From assembly GCF_900107175.1 (NCBI RefSeq), contig NZ_FNOZ01000042.1, forward strand, positions 1-34,392: a stretch of DNA of 34,392 nucleotides, read 5' to 3'. Positions within the stretch are counted from its first letter, which is position 1. The number at the start of each line of letters is the position of its first letter. The notes beneath the pieces were generated by a model, which was not told the origin of the DNA, made no database searches, and worked only from the letters and a program-made list of their open reading frames with translations. Origin of the DNA: Modestobacter sp. DSM 44400. GTDB taxonomy: Bacteria > Actinomycetota > Actinomycetes > Mycobacteriales > Geodermatophilaceae. A program made the position numbers and the translations under genes. Below are positions 1-7,951 of the stretch, piece by piece.

Positions 1-279
1 CAGCTGCTCATCGCGCTCAGGGGCTGCGGCGCGCACCGCGGCGAACATCCGCACGTAGGTGCCGTCGTCAGACCAGCGACGGTGGCGTTCCCACACCGAT
101 TGCCACGCGCCGAAGTGATCGGGCAGGTCACGCCACGGCGACCCGGTGCGGTACCGCCAGATGATCGCCTCGAGCGTCAGTCGGTGGTCATTCCACGGCC
201 GGCCCTGATGACCGCCGGCAGGCAGCACCGGCTGGATCAACTCCCACAACTCGTCCGGGATCTCGTCGGTACGCAACAT
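1..279 (-). CDS. IS5-family transposase, N-terminal part (runs off window)
   Basis: The ATG at 279 opens a frame of 93 codons that stays open to the window edge. The protein begins MLRTDEIPDELWELIQPVLP and contains WRYRTGSPWRDLP and FGAWQSVWERHRRW. This is the typical N-terminal DUF4096/helix-turn-helix region of IS5/IS427-group transposases, which binds the terminal repeats. The DDE catalytic part would lie to the left, outside the window. The C-terminal half of a closely similar transposase is present at 34075-34392. The 35-base leader between the start and the terminal repeat is normal for such elements. Whether the gene is one frame or needs programmed frameshifting cannot be told from this part. 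Confidence 0.85.
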   Translation of the reverse strand, partial: MLRTDEIPDELWELIQPVLPAGGHQGRPWNDHRLTLEAIIWRYRTGSPWRDLPDHFGAWQSVWERHRRWSDDGTYVRMFAAVRAAAPERDEQL

Positions 280-326
280 TCGTCCAGCGTCGCCCACCAA
301 CCCGCCAATCTTTGGCAGACACGCTC
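1..326 (-). mobile_element. IS5-type insertion sequence, left copy (partial)
   Basis: This is the 5' part of an insertion sequence that runs off the left edge. It contains the start of a leftward transposase gene and ends at terminal repeat 315-326, followed by TA at 327-328. The same repeat in inverse orientation ends a second copy at 34064, which fixes the boundary. The TA next to the repeat agrees with the short AT-type target sites of IS5/IS427-group elements, which is family knowledge. Confidence 0.8.
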
Positions 327-329
327 TAG
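315..329. repeat. Terminal inverted repeat of left IS copy with flanking CTAG
   Basis: The 15 bases GCAGACACGCTCTAG are the exact reverse complement of 34061-34075. The match includes the CTAG that overlaps the probable TA target. Similarity extends a few bases into each element with mismatches. Confidence 0.8.
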
Positions 330-445
330 GCACCGCGCGATTGTGCAGTCATCGGGGCCTCAGCCCGCACACCGAGATCCCGATGGGCGCACAAGGGTCA
401 TGGGAATCGGTCAGGCAGGTCCGGGCCCGGGAGGAGACTGGGGCC

Positions 446-832
446 GTGTCCCCTCGACGCTGCCCTTGCGGCACCGGCCTGACCTACGTCGAGTGCTGCG
501 GCCGGCTGCACGACGGCACGGCGACCGCCGGGACGGCGGAGCAGCTGATGCGCTCCCGGTACAGCGCCTTCGCCGTAAGCGACGCGGCCCACCTGCTGGC
601 GACCTGGCACCCGACCACCCGTCCGCGCACCCTCGACCTCGACCCGGGCGTGCGGTGGACGGGATTGGACGTGCTCGCCACCTCGGGCGGCTCGCTGCTG
701 GCCGCCGAGGGCACTGTGGAGTTCCGCGCCCACCACGTGGTCCACCGGGTGGCCCGGGCCCAGCACGAGCTCAGCCGGTTCGCTCGGGAGGGCGGCCGGT
801 GGTTCTACCTGGACGGCACGTCGCTGGCCTGA
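446..832 (+). CDS. YchJ-like (UPF0225) protein with N-terminal SEC-C-type cysteine motif
   Basis: A 128-residue protein of unknown role. Near the N-terminus it has [19 protein letters not shown], the metal-binding CxC...CC pattern of SEC-C/YchJ proteins. It continues with the conserved LMRSRYSAF and [11 protein letters not shown] segments and an NTF2-like fold ending in GGRWFYLDG. Family length is about 120-160 residues, so it looks complete. I chose the GTG at 446 because AGGAG lies about 10 bases upstream and homology begins right after it. The same frame is open upstream to 341, close to the IS terminus, but that part has no family similarity. The IS therefore sits about 120 bases upstream and may have replaced the native promoter. 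Confidence 0.8.
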   Translation: MSPRRCPCGTGLTYVECCGRLHDGTATAGTAEQLMRSRYSAFAVSDAAHLLATWHPTTRPRTLDLDPGVRWTGLDVLATSGGSLLAAEGTVEFRAHHVVHRVARAQHELSRFAREGGRWFYLDGTSLA

Positions 833-839
833 GGTTTGG

Positions 840-854
840 GTTGCGCACTGCAAC
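840..854. promoter_or_regulatory. Small dyad GTTGC-N5-GCAAC before the aldo/keto reductase gene
   Basis: A perfect 5+5 inverted repeat lies 15 bases before the ATG at 870, in the only gap between the YchJ-like and reductase genes. The position suits a repressor site, but arms this short can arise by chance. Confidence 0.3.
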
Positions 855-869
855 GGCAAGAGACCGGGC

Positions 870-1862
870 ATGAAGAAACGCGCACTCGGACCGCAGGGCC
901 TCACCGTCTCCGCCGAGGGACTGGGCTGCATGGGGATGAGCGCGTTCTACGGCGCGTTCGACGACGCCGAGTCGACGGCGACCCTCCAGCGGGCCCTCGA
1001 CCTGGGCGTGACGTTCCTCGACACCGCCGACGCCTACGGCCCGCACACGAACGAGCGGCTGGTCGGCCGGGTTCTCGCCGACCGCCGCGACGAGGTGGTG
1101 CTGGCCACCAAGTTCGGCAACGAGCTAGACCACGAGGGCACGCGCACCGGCCAGGTTAACGGCCGGCCGGAGTACGTGCGGAAGTCCGTCGACGGCTCCC
1201 TGCAACGTCTGGGTCTCGACGTCATCGACCTCTACTACCAGCACCGGGTCGACCCGGACACGCCCGTCGAGGAGACCTTCGGCGTGCTGGGCGAACTCGT
1301 GGCCGAGGGCAAGGTCCGCTATCTGGGCATCAGCGAGGCATCACCGGACACCATCCGCCGGGCGCACAGCACCTCGCCGCTGACCGCCGTCCAGACCGAG
1401 TACTCGCTGTTCACCCGGGACGTCGAGGACGACGGCGTGCTCGCCGCCGTCCGCGAGCTCGGCATCGGCTTCGTGCCGTACTCGCCGCTGGGCCGGGGCT
1501 TCCTCTCCGGGAAGATCCGCTCGATCGACGACTTCGAGTCCGACGACTTCCGACGCTCCTCGCCGCGCTTCCAGGGCGAGAACTTCGCCAGGAACCTGGA
1601 GGTGCTCGACCGGGTCGTGGCCATCGCCGAGTCCAAGGGCGTCACCCCCAGCCAGCTGGCGCTGGCGTGGGTGCTGGCCCAGGGCGAGGACGTCGTGCCG
1701 ATCCCGGGCACCCGCCGGACGGCGAACCTCGAGGAGAACGTCGCGGCTGTCGACATCGAGCTCACCGCCGATGAGCTGGCCGCGATCGAGGAGGCCGCGC
1801 CCGCCGGCGCCGCCGCCGGCGAGCGCTACGCCCCGCAGGGCATGCGGACGCTCAACCACTGA
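870..1862 (+). CDS. Aldo/keto reductase (AKR13-like)
   Basis: A 330-residue NADPH-dependent (alpha/beta)8-barrel oxidoreductase, probably cytosolic and acting on aldehydes or ketones. The catalytic tetrad is visible as D51 and Y56 in [10 protein letters not shown]81 in LATKFG and H125 in YYQHRVD. The NADP-binding end is present as [24 protein letters not shown] near the start and [13 protein letters not shown] are typical of the AKR11/AKR13 group (YajO/auxin-induced-protein type). It follows the YchJ-like gene by 37 bases and is followed by an SDR gene, so the two reductases may share regulation. A short dyad at 840-854 is the only candidate control site. The substrate cannot be inferred. Confidence 0.9.
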   Translation: MKKRALGPQGLTVSAEGLGCMGMSAFYGAFDDAESTATLQRALDLGVTFLDTADAYGPHTNERLVGRVLADRRDEVVLATKFGNELDHEGTRTGQVNGRPEYVRKSVDGSLQRLGLDVIDLYYQHRVDPDTPVEETFGVLGELVAEGKVRYLGISEASPDTIRRAHSTSPLTAVQTEYSLFTRDVEDDGVLAAVRELGIGFVPYSPLGRGFLSGKIRSIDDFESDDFRRSSPRFQGENFARNLEVLDRVVAIAESKGVTPSQLALAWVLAQGEDVVPIPGTRRTANLEENVAAVDIELTADELAAIEEAAPAGAAAGERYAPQGMRTLNH

Positions 1863-1868
1863 CCTCTG

Positions 1869-1898
1869 TGGCGGCCAAAGTAGCCACTTTGGCCGCCA
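1869..1898. repeat. Perfect 13-bp stem / 4-base loop palindrome
   Basis: TGGCGGCCAAAGT, loop AGCC, then ACTTTGGCCGCCA form a perfect hairpin. It starts 7 bases after the aldo/keto reductase stop and ends 42 bases before the SDR start. It has no T-run on either side, so it is not a classical terminator. It could be a strong transcript-end hairpin, a dispersed REP-like palindrome or an operator for the SDR gene. Confidence 0.75.
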
Positions 1899-1940
1899 GG
1901 TAGGGGAAATGCATCGGCGGCCAGGCGACTTGCACCTGAC

Positions 1941-2606
1941 ATGACCTCCATCGCGATCATCGGAGCAGGCACCGGACTGGGGGCGGCCGTGGCGCGGCGT
2001 TTCGGCGCCGAGGGCTTCACCGTCGGGCTCATCTCCCGCCACCAGGGGCGGCTCGACGCGCTCGCCGCAGAGCTGGCCGAGGACGGCGTCCAGGCCCAGG
2101 GCTTCGCCGCCGACGTCCGCGACCCGTCGTCCCTGGCCCGCGCCCTCGAGCAGGTGACCGAGGCACTCGGCCCGATCGAGGTGCTGCAGTACAGCCCGCT
2201 GCCGCAGAAGGACTTCATGCGCCCGGTGCTGGAGACCACCCCCGCCGATCTGGTGGGGCCGGTGGAATTCTCCATCTACGGGCCGGTCGCCGCGGTGCAT
2301 CAGGTGTTGCCGGGCATGCGCTTCCTCGGTAAGGACCGCGGCACGATCCTGTTCGTCAACGGCGGGTCGGCGGTGACCCCGGGGCGCACCGTCACCGGGA
2401 CGTCGGTGGCCTTCGCCGGGCAGGCCGCCTACGCCCAGCTCCTGCACGAGGTGCTCGGCGAGGAGGGCATCCAGGTGTCCCAGCTGATCATCGGCGGCAG
2501 GATCATCTCCGGTGACCCGGAGAAGGACCCCGACGTGCTGGCCGGCCACCTCTGGGACCTGCACACGAAGCGCGACCGCTTCCGTCACCAGGTCAGCGCA
2601 GACTGA
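1941..2606 (+). CDS. Short-chain dehydrogenase/reductase family protein lacking the YxxxK motif
   Basis: A 221-residue Rossmann-fold protein. The nucleotide-binding glycine motif GAGTGLG is at residues 8-14, an arginine follows the second strand (ISRHQGRL), and the DVRD adenine-binding motif is near 58-61. The catalytic Tyr-x3-Lys is absent: the expected place reads SVAFAGQAAYAQLLHE (about 155-170), with no lysine. It may be a non-catalytic or divergent SDR. The family is well known in actinobacteria next to reductases, but its substrate is unknown. No strong ribosome-binding site is visible before the ATG. The gene follows a palindrome and is followed after 4 bases by an azoreductase remnant, which suggests a former redox operon. 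Confidence 0.8.
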   Translation: MTSIAIIGAGTGLGAAVARRFGAEGFTVGLISRHQGRLDALAAELAEDGVQAQGFAADVRDPSSLARALEQVTEALGPIEVLQYSPLPQKDFMRPVLETTPADLVGPVEFSIYGPVAAVHQVLPGMRFLGKDRGTILFVNGGSAVTPGRTVTGTSVAFAGQAAYAQLLHEVLGEEGIQVSQLIIGGRIISGDPEKDPDVLAGHLWDLHTKRDRFRHQVSAD

Positions 2607-2610
2607 TCCG

Positions 2611-2891
2611 ATGCCGCACCTGCTGCACCTCGACGCGTCCGCCGATCCGCGCACCTCGGCGTCCCGGACGGTGACCGCGGCCTTCGTCGAGACCGCCGAC
2701 CGGGACCACACCATCCCCCGCTGCAGCTGGTGTTCGGCCAGTCCCTCGGCATGACCGTCGAGGTGGTCACCGTGCAGCTGACCCTGGCGACCCGGATCCC
2801 CGCCATGGCCGGGCTGCGCGCCCGGGCCGCCGCCGACGCCGGGGCCGCCCGCGCCCGAGCGGTGGAGCTCGCCGGCTCGCTGGGCAGCTGA
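2611..2891 (+). pseudogene. FMN-dependent NADH-azoreductase/quinone reductase remnant (internal deletion)
   Basis: The frame from ATG 2611 encodes MPHLLHLDASADPRTSASRT, a flavodoxin-like azoreductase N-terminus with its FMN-phosphate-binding Ser-rich loop, and stops after 47 codons. From about 2720 a second frame encodes QLVFGQSLGMTVEVVTVQLT and an Ala-rich helix ending at the TGA at 2889-2891, which resembles the C-terminus of the same family. The central part, more than half of the usual 200 or so residues including the flavin-binding core, is missing and the frame is shifted. This is a deletion derivative that cannot make a working enzyme. Assignment of the C-terminal half rests on pattern memory and is less certain. 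Confidence 0.65.
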
Positions 2892-2953
2892 CCCGGCGCG
2901 ACACCCCTGCGGGGACCGGGCTGCTGCGCGCGTCCGGGAGCAGAATCGGGCTG

Positions 2954-3949
2954 GTGACCCAGCCGCTGCGCCACCGCGCCCCCGAGGGCACCGAGTCATC
3001 TGTCCTGGACCTGACCCGGTGGCGGTTGAACTCGCTGCCGGACACGAACTCTGACGAGGACTGGGACGACGACCGCGAGCTCTTCGACCCCGACGGCAAC
3101 CGGGTCGACACCTGGCGGGACGGCTACCCGTACAGCGAGCGGATGGAGCGGCGCGAGTACGAGATCGAGAAGCGCACGTTGCAGATCGAGCTGCTGAAGC
3201 TGCAGGGCTGGGTCAAGGACGCCGGCCAGAAGCTGGTGCTTGTGTTCGAGGGCCGCGACGCGGCCGGCAAGGGCGGCACCATCAAGCGGTTCACCGAGCA
3301 CCTCAACCCCCGCGGGGCCCACGTCGTCGCGCTGGACAAGCCGTCGGAGCGCGCGAAGGCGCAGTGGTACTTCCAGCGGTACGTGGCCCACCTGCCCGCC
3401 GCTGGAGAGATCGTTCTGTTCGACCGGTCCTGGTACAACCGGGCCGGCGTCGAGCGGGTCATGGGCTACTGCACCGCCGACGAGTACCTGCTGTTCATGC
3501 GCCAGGCACCGGAGCTGGAACGGATGCTGGTCGACAGCGACATCCACCTGGTCAAGTTCTGGTTCTCGGTGACCAGGGGTGAGCAGCGCAGCCGGTTCAT
3601 CGTCCGGCAGATCGACCCGGTGCGGCAGTGGAAGCTCTCCCCCACCGACCTGGCCTCGCTGGACAAGTGGGACGCCTACACCGAGGCCAAGGAGGCGATG
3701 TTCCTCTACACCGACACCGCGCACGCGCCGTGGACGGTGATCAAGAGCAACGACAAGAAGCGCGCCCGGCTGGAGGCCATCCGCCACGTGCTGGACCGCT
3801 TCGACTACGACGGCAAGGACGCCGAGGCCGTCGGCGTGCCCGACCGGCTCATCGTCGGCTCGGCGGCCGACGTGCTCGAGGAGGAGGCCGGCGCCCCGGT
3901 GATGCCGCGGCCCGGCGACCGGCTGCCCACCGGCGAGGCGACTGGCTGA
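2954..3949 (+). CDS. ppk2: Polyphosphate kinase 2 family protein
   Basis: A 331-residue PPK2 enzyme, which transfers phosphate between polyphosphate and nucleotides (class I members mainly make GTP or ATP from NDPs). The core has Walker A GRDAAGKGG at 100-108 and Walker B with D157 in LFDRSWYNRAGVE. The lid and conserved WKLSPTDLASLDKWDAYTEA segment is also present, as is the start-of-core motif YPYSERMERREYE. An acidic N-terminal extension of about 55 residues (EDWDDDRELFDPDG) precedes the core. The start is the GTG at 2954, where homology begins soon after. A strong hairpin follows at 4004-4035. The NDP preference cannot be decided from sequence alone. Confidence 0.93.
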   Translation: MTQPLRHRAPEGTESSVLDLTRWRLNSLPDTNSDEDWDDDRELFDPDGNRVDTWRDGYPYSERMERREYEIEKRTLQIELLKLQGWVKDAGQKLVLVFEGRDAAGKGGTIKRFTEHLNPRGAHVVALDKPSERAKAQWYFQRYVAHLPAAGEIVLFDRSWYNRAGVERVMGYCTADEYLLFMRQAPELERMLVDSDIHLVKFWFSVTRGEQRSRFIVRQIDPVRQWKLSPTDLASLDKWDAYTEAKEAMFLYTDTAHAPWTVIKSNDKKRARLEAIRHVLDRFDYDGKDAEAVGVPDRLIVGSAADVLEEEAGAPVMPRPGDRLPTGEATG

Positions 3950-4003
3950 CCGGGGCCCCCGCTTTCGGCGCGGAAAGCGAGCTGTGCCGACGCCGGACAG
4001 CAC

Positions 4004-4035
4004 AGCGCCCGCCCCGGCGGACCGGGGCGGGCGCT
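4004..4035. terminator. Bidirectional terminator hairpin between ppk2 and the PRC-barrel gene
   Basis: AGCGCCCGCCCCGG, loop CGGA, CCGGGGCGGGCGCT is a perfect 14-bp GC-rich stem with a 4-base loop. It lies between two convergent genes, 55 bases after the ppk2 stop and 17 bases beyond the leftward gene's stop. There is no clear T-run, as is common in high-GC actinobacteria. Confidence 0.75.
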
Positions 4036-4051
4036 GCTGCGTACGGGCGGA

Positions 4052-4891
4052 TCAGCGGCGGACGTCGCCACCGTCGGTGTCGATCTGCTCCTTGCGGACG
4101 GTGTCGGTCACGGTCTCCTGCTCGGTGACGGTTTCCTTGTCCAGCCGGACCCGCTCGACGGGGACCGCTTCCTTCTCCACGACGGGACGCTCCGCATGCA
4201 ACGTCACCTCGTGCTCCTCCTCGCTGATGGCCGGCCCGTCCATCGCGTTGCCGACGTTGCCGTCGGTGATGGGCTCACGCTCGACGCGAACCTCTTCCCG
4301 GGTGACGGGGACCGTCTGCGTCACGTTCTCGCTGACGACGTACTTGCGGAGGCGCGCCTTGCCGAGCTCTTCGGTCGCGGTGCCGACGTTGAGCCGCTCC
4401 TCGGAGCGGGTCATGGCGTCGTCGGTCGTCGGGCCCGAGGTGTCGCGGCCGACGGTGCCGTGCCGGTTGGTGCCGGTGTCGGTGTCGGTATCCACCATGC
4501 CGGCGGTGCCGGTCGTCGTCGTGGTGTCGGCGTACCCGGCGGTCGTCGTGTCCCGGCCGGTGTCCATGCCCGCGGTGCCCGTGCCCATGCCGTAGTGGCG
4601 GTAGAGCTCCTGCTCCTCCTCCGGGGAGAGGTGCCCCTCAGTGTCGATCTTCGGAGCGTCCTTCACGGCAGACTTGCTGACGGGTACGCGGACGCCGTCG
4701 CTGGTGAGGTCGGCGTCCCGGATCGGCACGAAGGTCTCCTTCGTGCCGAACATGCCGGTCTTGACGGTGACCCACTCCGGGTTGCCGGACTGGTCGTCCA
4801 AGAACACCTCGGAGGCAGTACCGATCTTGTCGCCGTCAGCGTCGAAGACGTCTGCGCCGATCACGCGGTCGAGGGTGTCGGTGCCGATCAT
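4052..4891 (-). CDS. PRC-barrel and DUF2382 (YsnF/AvaK-type) domain protein
   Basis: A 279-residue soluble protein. Residues 1 to about 80 form a PRC-barrel (VIGADVFDADGDKIGTASEV, then NPEWVTVKTGMFGTKETFVP). Residues 100-160 are a Thr/Gly/Asp-rich low-complexity linker. From about 160 to the end is a DUF2382 domain with the repeating TREEVRVEREPI and VEKEAVPVERVRL patterns. In actinobacteria such proteins are general stress proteins of unknown mechanism. The start is well supported: AGGAGG at 4901-4906 (minus strand) lies nine bases before ATG 4891. The gene stands alone, converging on ppk2 across a strong terminator. The upstream gap to 5170 holds its promoter, which I could not define. Confidence 0.9.
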   Translation of the reverse strand: MIGTDTLDRVIGADVFDADGDKIGTASEVFLDDQSGNPEWVTVKTGMFGTKETFVPIRDADLTSDGVRVPVSKSAVKDAPKIDTEGHLSPEEEQELYRHYGMGTGTAGMDTGRDTTTAGYADTTTTTGTAGMVDTDTDTGTNRHGTVGRDTSGPTTDDAMTRSEERLNVGTATEELGKARLRKYVVSENVTQTVPVTREEVRVEREPITDGNVGNAMDGPAISEEEHEVTLHAERPVVEKEAVPVERVRLDKETVTEQETVTDTVRKEQIDTDGGDVRR

Positions 4892-5169
4892 GGTTCCGCT
4901 CCTCCTGCTCGGGGATGTGATTTGCTCGCTTTCTGACCTGCCCCCCTACCCGCCGCCGAAACGGGTTGCCCATGATCCATCTGACGGTGCGTGACCGGGC
5001 TGCCGACGACCACGACGATGCTCGGGCGCGACAGCGCAGGTCAGCGGCCCCGCCACGACCGACGCACCGTCGACGTCTCCCGTCACGACACGCGGGGTCG
5101 GCGACGATCCAGTGCCCGCCGGGCGTGTCGCGCCACGGTCGAGCCGCTGGGCGCGCCGAGCATGGAGGC

Positions 5170-5979
5170 GTGCCTCCTCGTTCGCCGTACGACAACCTGG
5201 TCCACCCCCGCACGCAGAAGAAGCCGGTCCCGCAGGTCGAGGCCGAGCACGACCTGGTGGTCGAGGACCCCAGTTCGGGCTTCGTCGGAGCGGTGGTGCG
5301 CTGCGAGAAGGACGTCGTCCACCTCGAGGACCGCTTCGGAAAGGTCCGCGGCTACCCGCTGGGCCCCGGGTTCTGGGTCGACGGCCGGCCCGTCGTCCTG
5401 GTGCGGCCCAAGCAGGCCGGACCCGCCGGTCCATTGCGCAGCGCGTCGGGCTCCACCTACGTCGACAACGCCCGCGCCCGGGTCGCCCGCGCCGGGCGCA
5501 TCTACGTGGAGGGCAAGCACGACGCCGAGCTCGTGGAGAAGGTCTGGGGCCACGACCTGCGGATCGAGGGCGTCGTGGTCGAGCCGCTGCACGGCGTGGA
5601 CGACCTGCCAGGGATCGTCCGGGACTTCAAGCCCGCGGCCGGACGGCGACTGGGCGTGCTGGTCGACCACCTGGTCACCGGCTCGAAGGAGACCCGGATC
5701 GCCAACCAGGTCACCGGCGCACACGCCCTGGTGGTCGGCCACCCGTTTATCGACATCTGGCAGGCCGTCAAGCCCTCGGTGGTCGGCATCCCGGCCTGGC
5801 CGGTGGTCCCGAAGGGACAGCCCTGGAAGGAGGGTGTCTGCGCGGCCCTGGGCTGGGAGGACGACACCGGCTACGTGTGGGCGCAGCGCATCCTGGCCCG
5901 GGTGAAGACCTGGACCGACCTGGAGCCGGTCCTCATCGGCCGGGTCGAGGAGCTCATCGACTTCGTCACGACCGACTGA
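5170..5979 (+). CDS. DUF3097 family protein (actinobacterial, unknown function)
   Basis: A 269-residue protein matching the actinobacterial DUF3097 family by its order of motifs: EHDLVVEDPSSGFVGAVV, FGKVRGYPLGPGFWVDGRPV, RIYVEGKHDAELVEKVWG, HGVDDLPGIV and GRRLGVLVDHLVTGSKE. Family members are about 270-280 residues, so the GTG at 5170 gives the right length. The frame is open upstream to 4966, but that part is not family-like. The ribosome-binding site is poor (GGAGG almost touches the start). The VEGKHD and VLVDHLVTGSKE segments resemble the glutamate and aspartate motifs of TOPRIM domains, which is only an inference. It converges on the leftward reductase gene at 6078. Confidence 0.85.
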   Translation: MPPRSPYDNLVHPRTQKKPVPQVEAEHDLVVEDPSSGFVGAVVRCEKDVVHLEDRFGKVRGYPLGPGFWVDGRPVVLVRPKQAGPAGPLRSASGSTYVDNARARVARAGRIYVEGKHDAELVEKVWGHDLRIEGVVVEPLHGVDDLPGIVRDFKPAAGRRLGVLVDHLVTGSKETRIANQVTGAHALVVGHPFIDIWQAVKPSVVGIPAWPVVPKGQPWKEGVCAALGWEDDTGYVWAQRILARVKTWTDLEPVLIGRVEELIDFVTTD

Positions 5980-6077
5980 CGAAGCCCGCCGCCCTCGGGT
6001 GAGGACGACGGCCGCCCGGCCCCTCTGCAGGGTCCCGCCGCGAGCTCGCGAGCGGTGGGGGGCAGCGGGGTCCTTTC

Positions 6078-6917
6078 TCAGCCGGGGATGTAGTTGAACG
6101 CGTCCGGGTCGGGGCCGGTGCGCTCGTTGTGGTCCAGCGCGGTGATCTCGCGCAGGTCGCCCTCGCTGAGCTCGAAGTCGAAGAGCGCAAAGTTCTCCTC
6201 GACCCGGCTGCGGGTGACCGACTTCGGGAACACGATGTCGCCGCGCTGGATGTGCCAGCGCAGTGTGACCTGGGCGGGGGTCCGGCCGACCCGCTCGGCC
6301 ACCCGGACGATCGCCGGGTCGTCGAGCACCTTGCCCTGGGCGATCGGCGACCACGCCTCGGTGGCGATCTGGTGCTCGGCGTCGAAGGCCCGCAGCTCGT
6401 CCTGCGCCAGATAGGGGTGGATCTCGACCTGGTTGACCGCGGGACGGATCTCGGTCTCACCGAAGAGCCGGCGGAGGTGGTGCTCCTTGAAGTTGGAGAC
6501 GCCGATCGCCTTGGCCCGCCCGGAGCGGTAGATCTCCTCCATCGCCTTCCAGGTCTCGACGTAGTCGACGTCGATGCCCGGCAGCGGCCAGTGCACGAGG
6601 AACAGGTCCAAGTGGTCGAAGCCGAGGTCGATCAGCGACTGGTCGAAGGCCCGCAGCGCCGCGTCGCGGGCGTGGAAGCCGTTGTTCAGCTTGCTGGTCA
6701 CGAAGACCTCGCCGCGGTCGAGTCCCGAGTCGCGGACGGCCTGGCCGACTTCCTTCTCGTTGCCGTACATCTCGGCCGTGTCGATGTGCCGGTAGCCGAC
6801 CTCCAGCGCGGCGAGCGTGGCCTCGCGGGTCTCCTCGGGCTTGATCTGGAAGACGCCGAAGCCCAGCTGCGGGATCTCGACGCCGTTGTTCAGGGTGATT
6901 GTGGGCACGGTGGCCAT
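6078..6917 (-). CDS. Aldo/keto reductase (AKR5-like, 2,5-diketogluconate reductase type)
   Basis: A 279-residue NADPH-dependent barrel reductase. The tetrad is D46 and Y51 (HIDTAEMYGNE), K75 (VTSKLNN) and H108 (LFLVHWPLP). The C-terminal cofactor motif is FPKSVTRSRVEENFALFDFELS. VGVSNF-like IGVSNFKEHHL and NQVEIHPYL are typical of the AKR5 group. ATG 6917 was chosen because GGAAGAGGA lies just upstream and TITLNNGVEIPQLGFGVFQI is the canonical start. The frame extends to 7028 without similarity. It is a different AKR subfamily from the one at 870-1862, so this is not a recent duplication. It lies 136 bases downstream of the dioxygenase gene on the same strand and could be read from that operon. 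Confidence 0.92.
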   Translation of the reverse strand: MATVPTITLNNGVEIPQLGFGVFQIKPEETREATLAALEVGYRHIDTAEMYGNEKEVGQAVRDSGLDRGEVFVTSKLNNGFHARDAALRAFDQSLIDLGFDHLDLFLVHWPLPGIDVDYVETWKAMEEIYRSGRAKAIGVSNFKEHHLRRLFGETEIRPAVNQVEIHPYLAQDELRAFDAEHQIATEAWSPIAQGKVLDDPAIVRVAERVGRTPAQVTLRWHIQRGDIVFPKSVTRSRVEENFALFDFELSEGDLREITALDHNERTGPDPDAFNYIPG

Positions 6918-7053
6918 GGGGGTCCTCTTCCTGTCAGGTGCGTCTGCGGGGGCGCGCGCCGCACGTGGGGGCACGCTCAGTCCGCCTCCCCACCTACCCC
7001 GGCCCCGTCGGCCCAACCGGCGAGGCATCTCACGGCAGTACCGGGAATGCGTC

Positions 7054-7932
7054 TCAGAGCGCCGTGCGGGCCGCCCAAAGGTCGGGGAAGACCTCGCGCG
7101 CGGCGCTGCGCTCCAGCCAGGCCAGCCCGGCGGACCCCCCGCTGCCCGGCTTGGCCCCCATCGACCGGCGCACCGCGGTCACGTGTCGCTGCCGCCATGT
7201 GGTGAACACCTCGGCGGCGTCGGTGAGCGCCTCCGCCAGCGCGAACAGCTCGTTCCCCGGCCGGGGGTCGCGGTAGACCGCGGCCCAGAGCTCGGTGACC
7301 GCGGGATCGGCCGGATGGGGAACGGACCGGTCCCGCTCCAGCACGCCGGGCGGCACCGCGAACCCCCGCCGGGCCAGGTACGCCAGGACGTCGTCCTCCA
7401 ACGACGGCGCGTGCAGCGCCCGCTGCAGGTCCGCGTGCACGACCGGCAGGCCGCGGTGCGGCCGGACCACCGACTCGGCCTTGAGCCCGAGCAGGAACTC
7501 CACGTGCCGGTACTCGTAGGACTGGAAGCCCGACGCCTCGCCGAGGGCGTCGCGGAAACCGTTGAACTCCGCGGGCGTCAGCCACAACAGCGATCCCCAG
7601 CTGGCGTCCAGGGAGCGCAGGTGGTGCACCGACCGGCGGATCGCCGCCAGCGCGCCGTCCAGGTCATCGGCCCGGAACCGGTCCTGGGCCAGCTCCCACT
7701 CCCGGCGCAGCAGGATGAACCACAGCTCCATCACCTGGGTGACGACCAGGAAGGACGGCTCGGCCGGGTGGTCGGTGACGGTGCGGACGAGCGCCTGCAA
7801 CTGCCGCACGCCGACGTACTCCTCGTACGGCGTCGCCGCGGCGAACTCCACCGTCGGCGATCCGGCGTTGCCCGCGGCCCGGGCGGCGCGCGTCTCGGCG
7901 TCCAGGGGAGCAGGTGACCGTCGCGTGCTCAT
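7054..7932 (-). CDS. kynA: Tryptophan 2,3-dioxygenase
   Basis: A 292-residue haem enzyme opening the indole ring of L-tryptophan to N-formylkynurenine, the first step of the kynurenine pathway. Diagnostic segments are TPYEEYVGVRQLQAL, QVMELWFILLRREW, SGFQSYEYRHVEFLLG and the haem-ligand region TWRQRHVTAVRRSMGAKPG, with the proximal histidine at about 250. GSGGSAGLAWL closes the active site. Length and order match bacterial TDOs. ATG 7932 is preceded by GGAGGG. It lies 19 bases behind the Eis-like gene, so the two are probably co-transcribed. No kynurenine formamidase or kynureninase gene is nearby, so the rest of the pathway must be elsewhere. Confidence 0.93.
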   Translation of the reverse strand: MSTRRSPAPLDAETRAARAAGNAGSPTVEFAAATPYEEYVGVRQLQALVRTVTDHPAEPSFLVVTQVMELWFILLRREWELAQDRFRADDLDGALAAIRRSVHHLRSLDASWGSLLWLTPAEFNGFRDALGEASGFQSYEYRHVEFLLGLKAESVVRPHRGLPVVHADLQRALHAPSLEDDVLAYLARRGFAVPPGVLERDRSVPHPADPAVTELWAAVYRDPRPGNELFALAEALTDAAEVFTTWRQRHVTAVRRSMGAKPGSGGSAGLAWLERSAAREVFPDLWAARTAL

Positions 7933-7951
7933 GGCGCCCTCCAGGGGTGGG

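Noticed and set aside
1341-2999. Long open frame antisense to the reductase, SDR and azoreductase region
   Set aside because: Low-complexity Arg/Gly/Ala-rich translation without motifs; it mirrors codon bias of the genes on the plus strand.
4907-4990. SigB/SigF-like promoter (GTTT ... GGGTA) before the PRC-barrel gene
   Set aside because: On the minus strand GTTT and GGGTA are only about 7 bases apart, far short of the usual 14-17 spacing.
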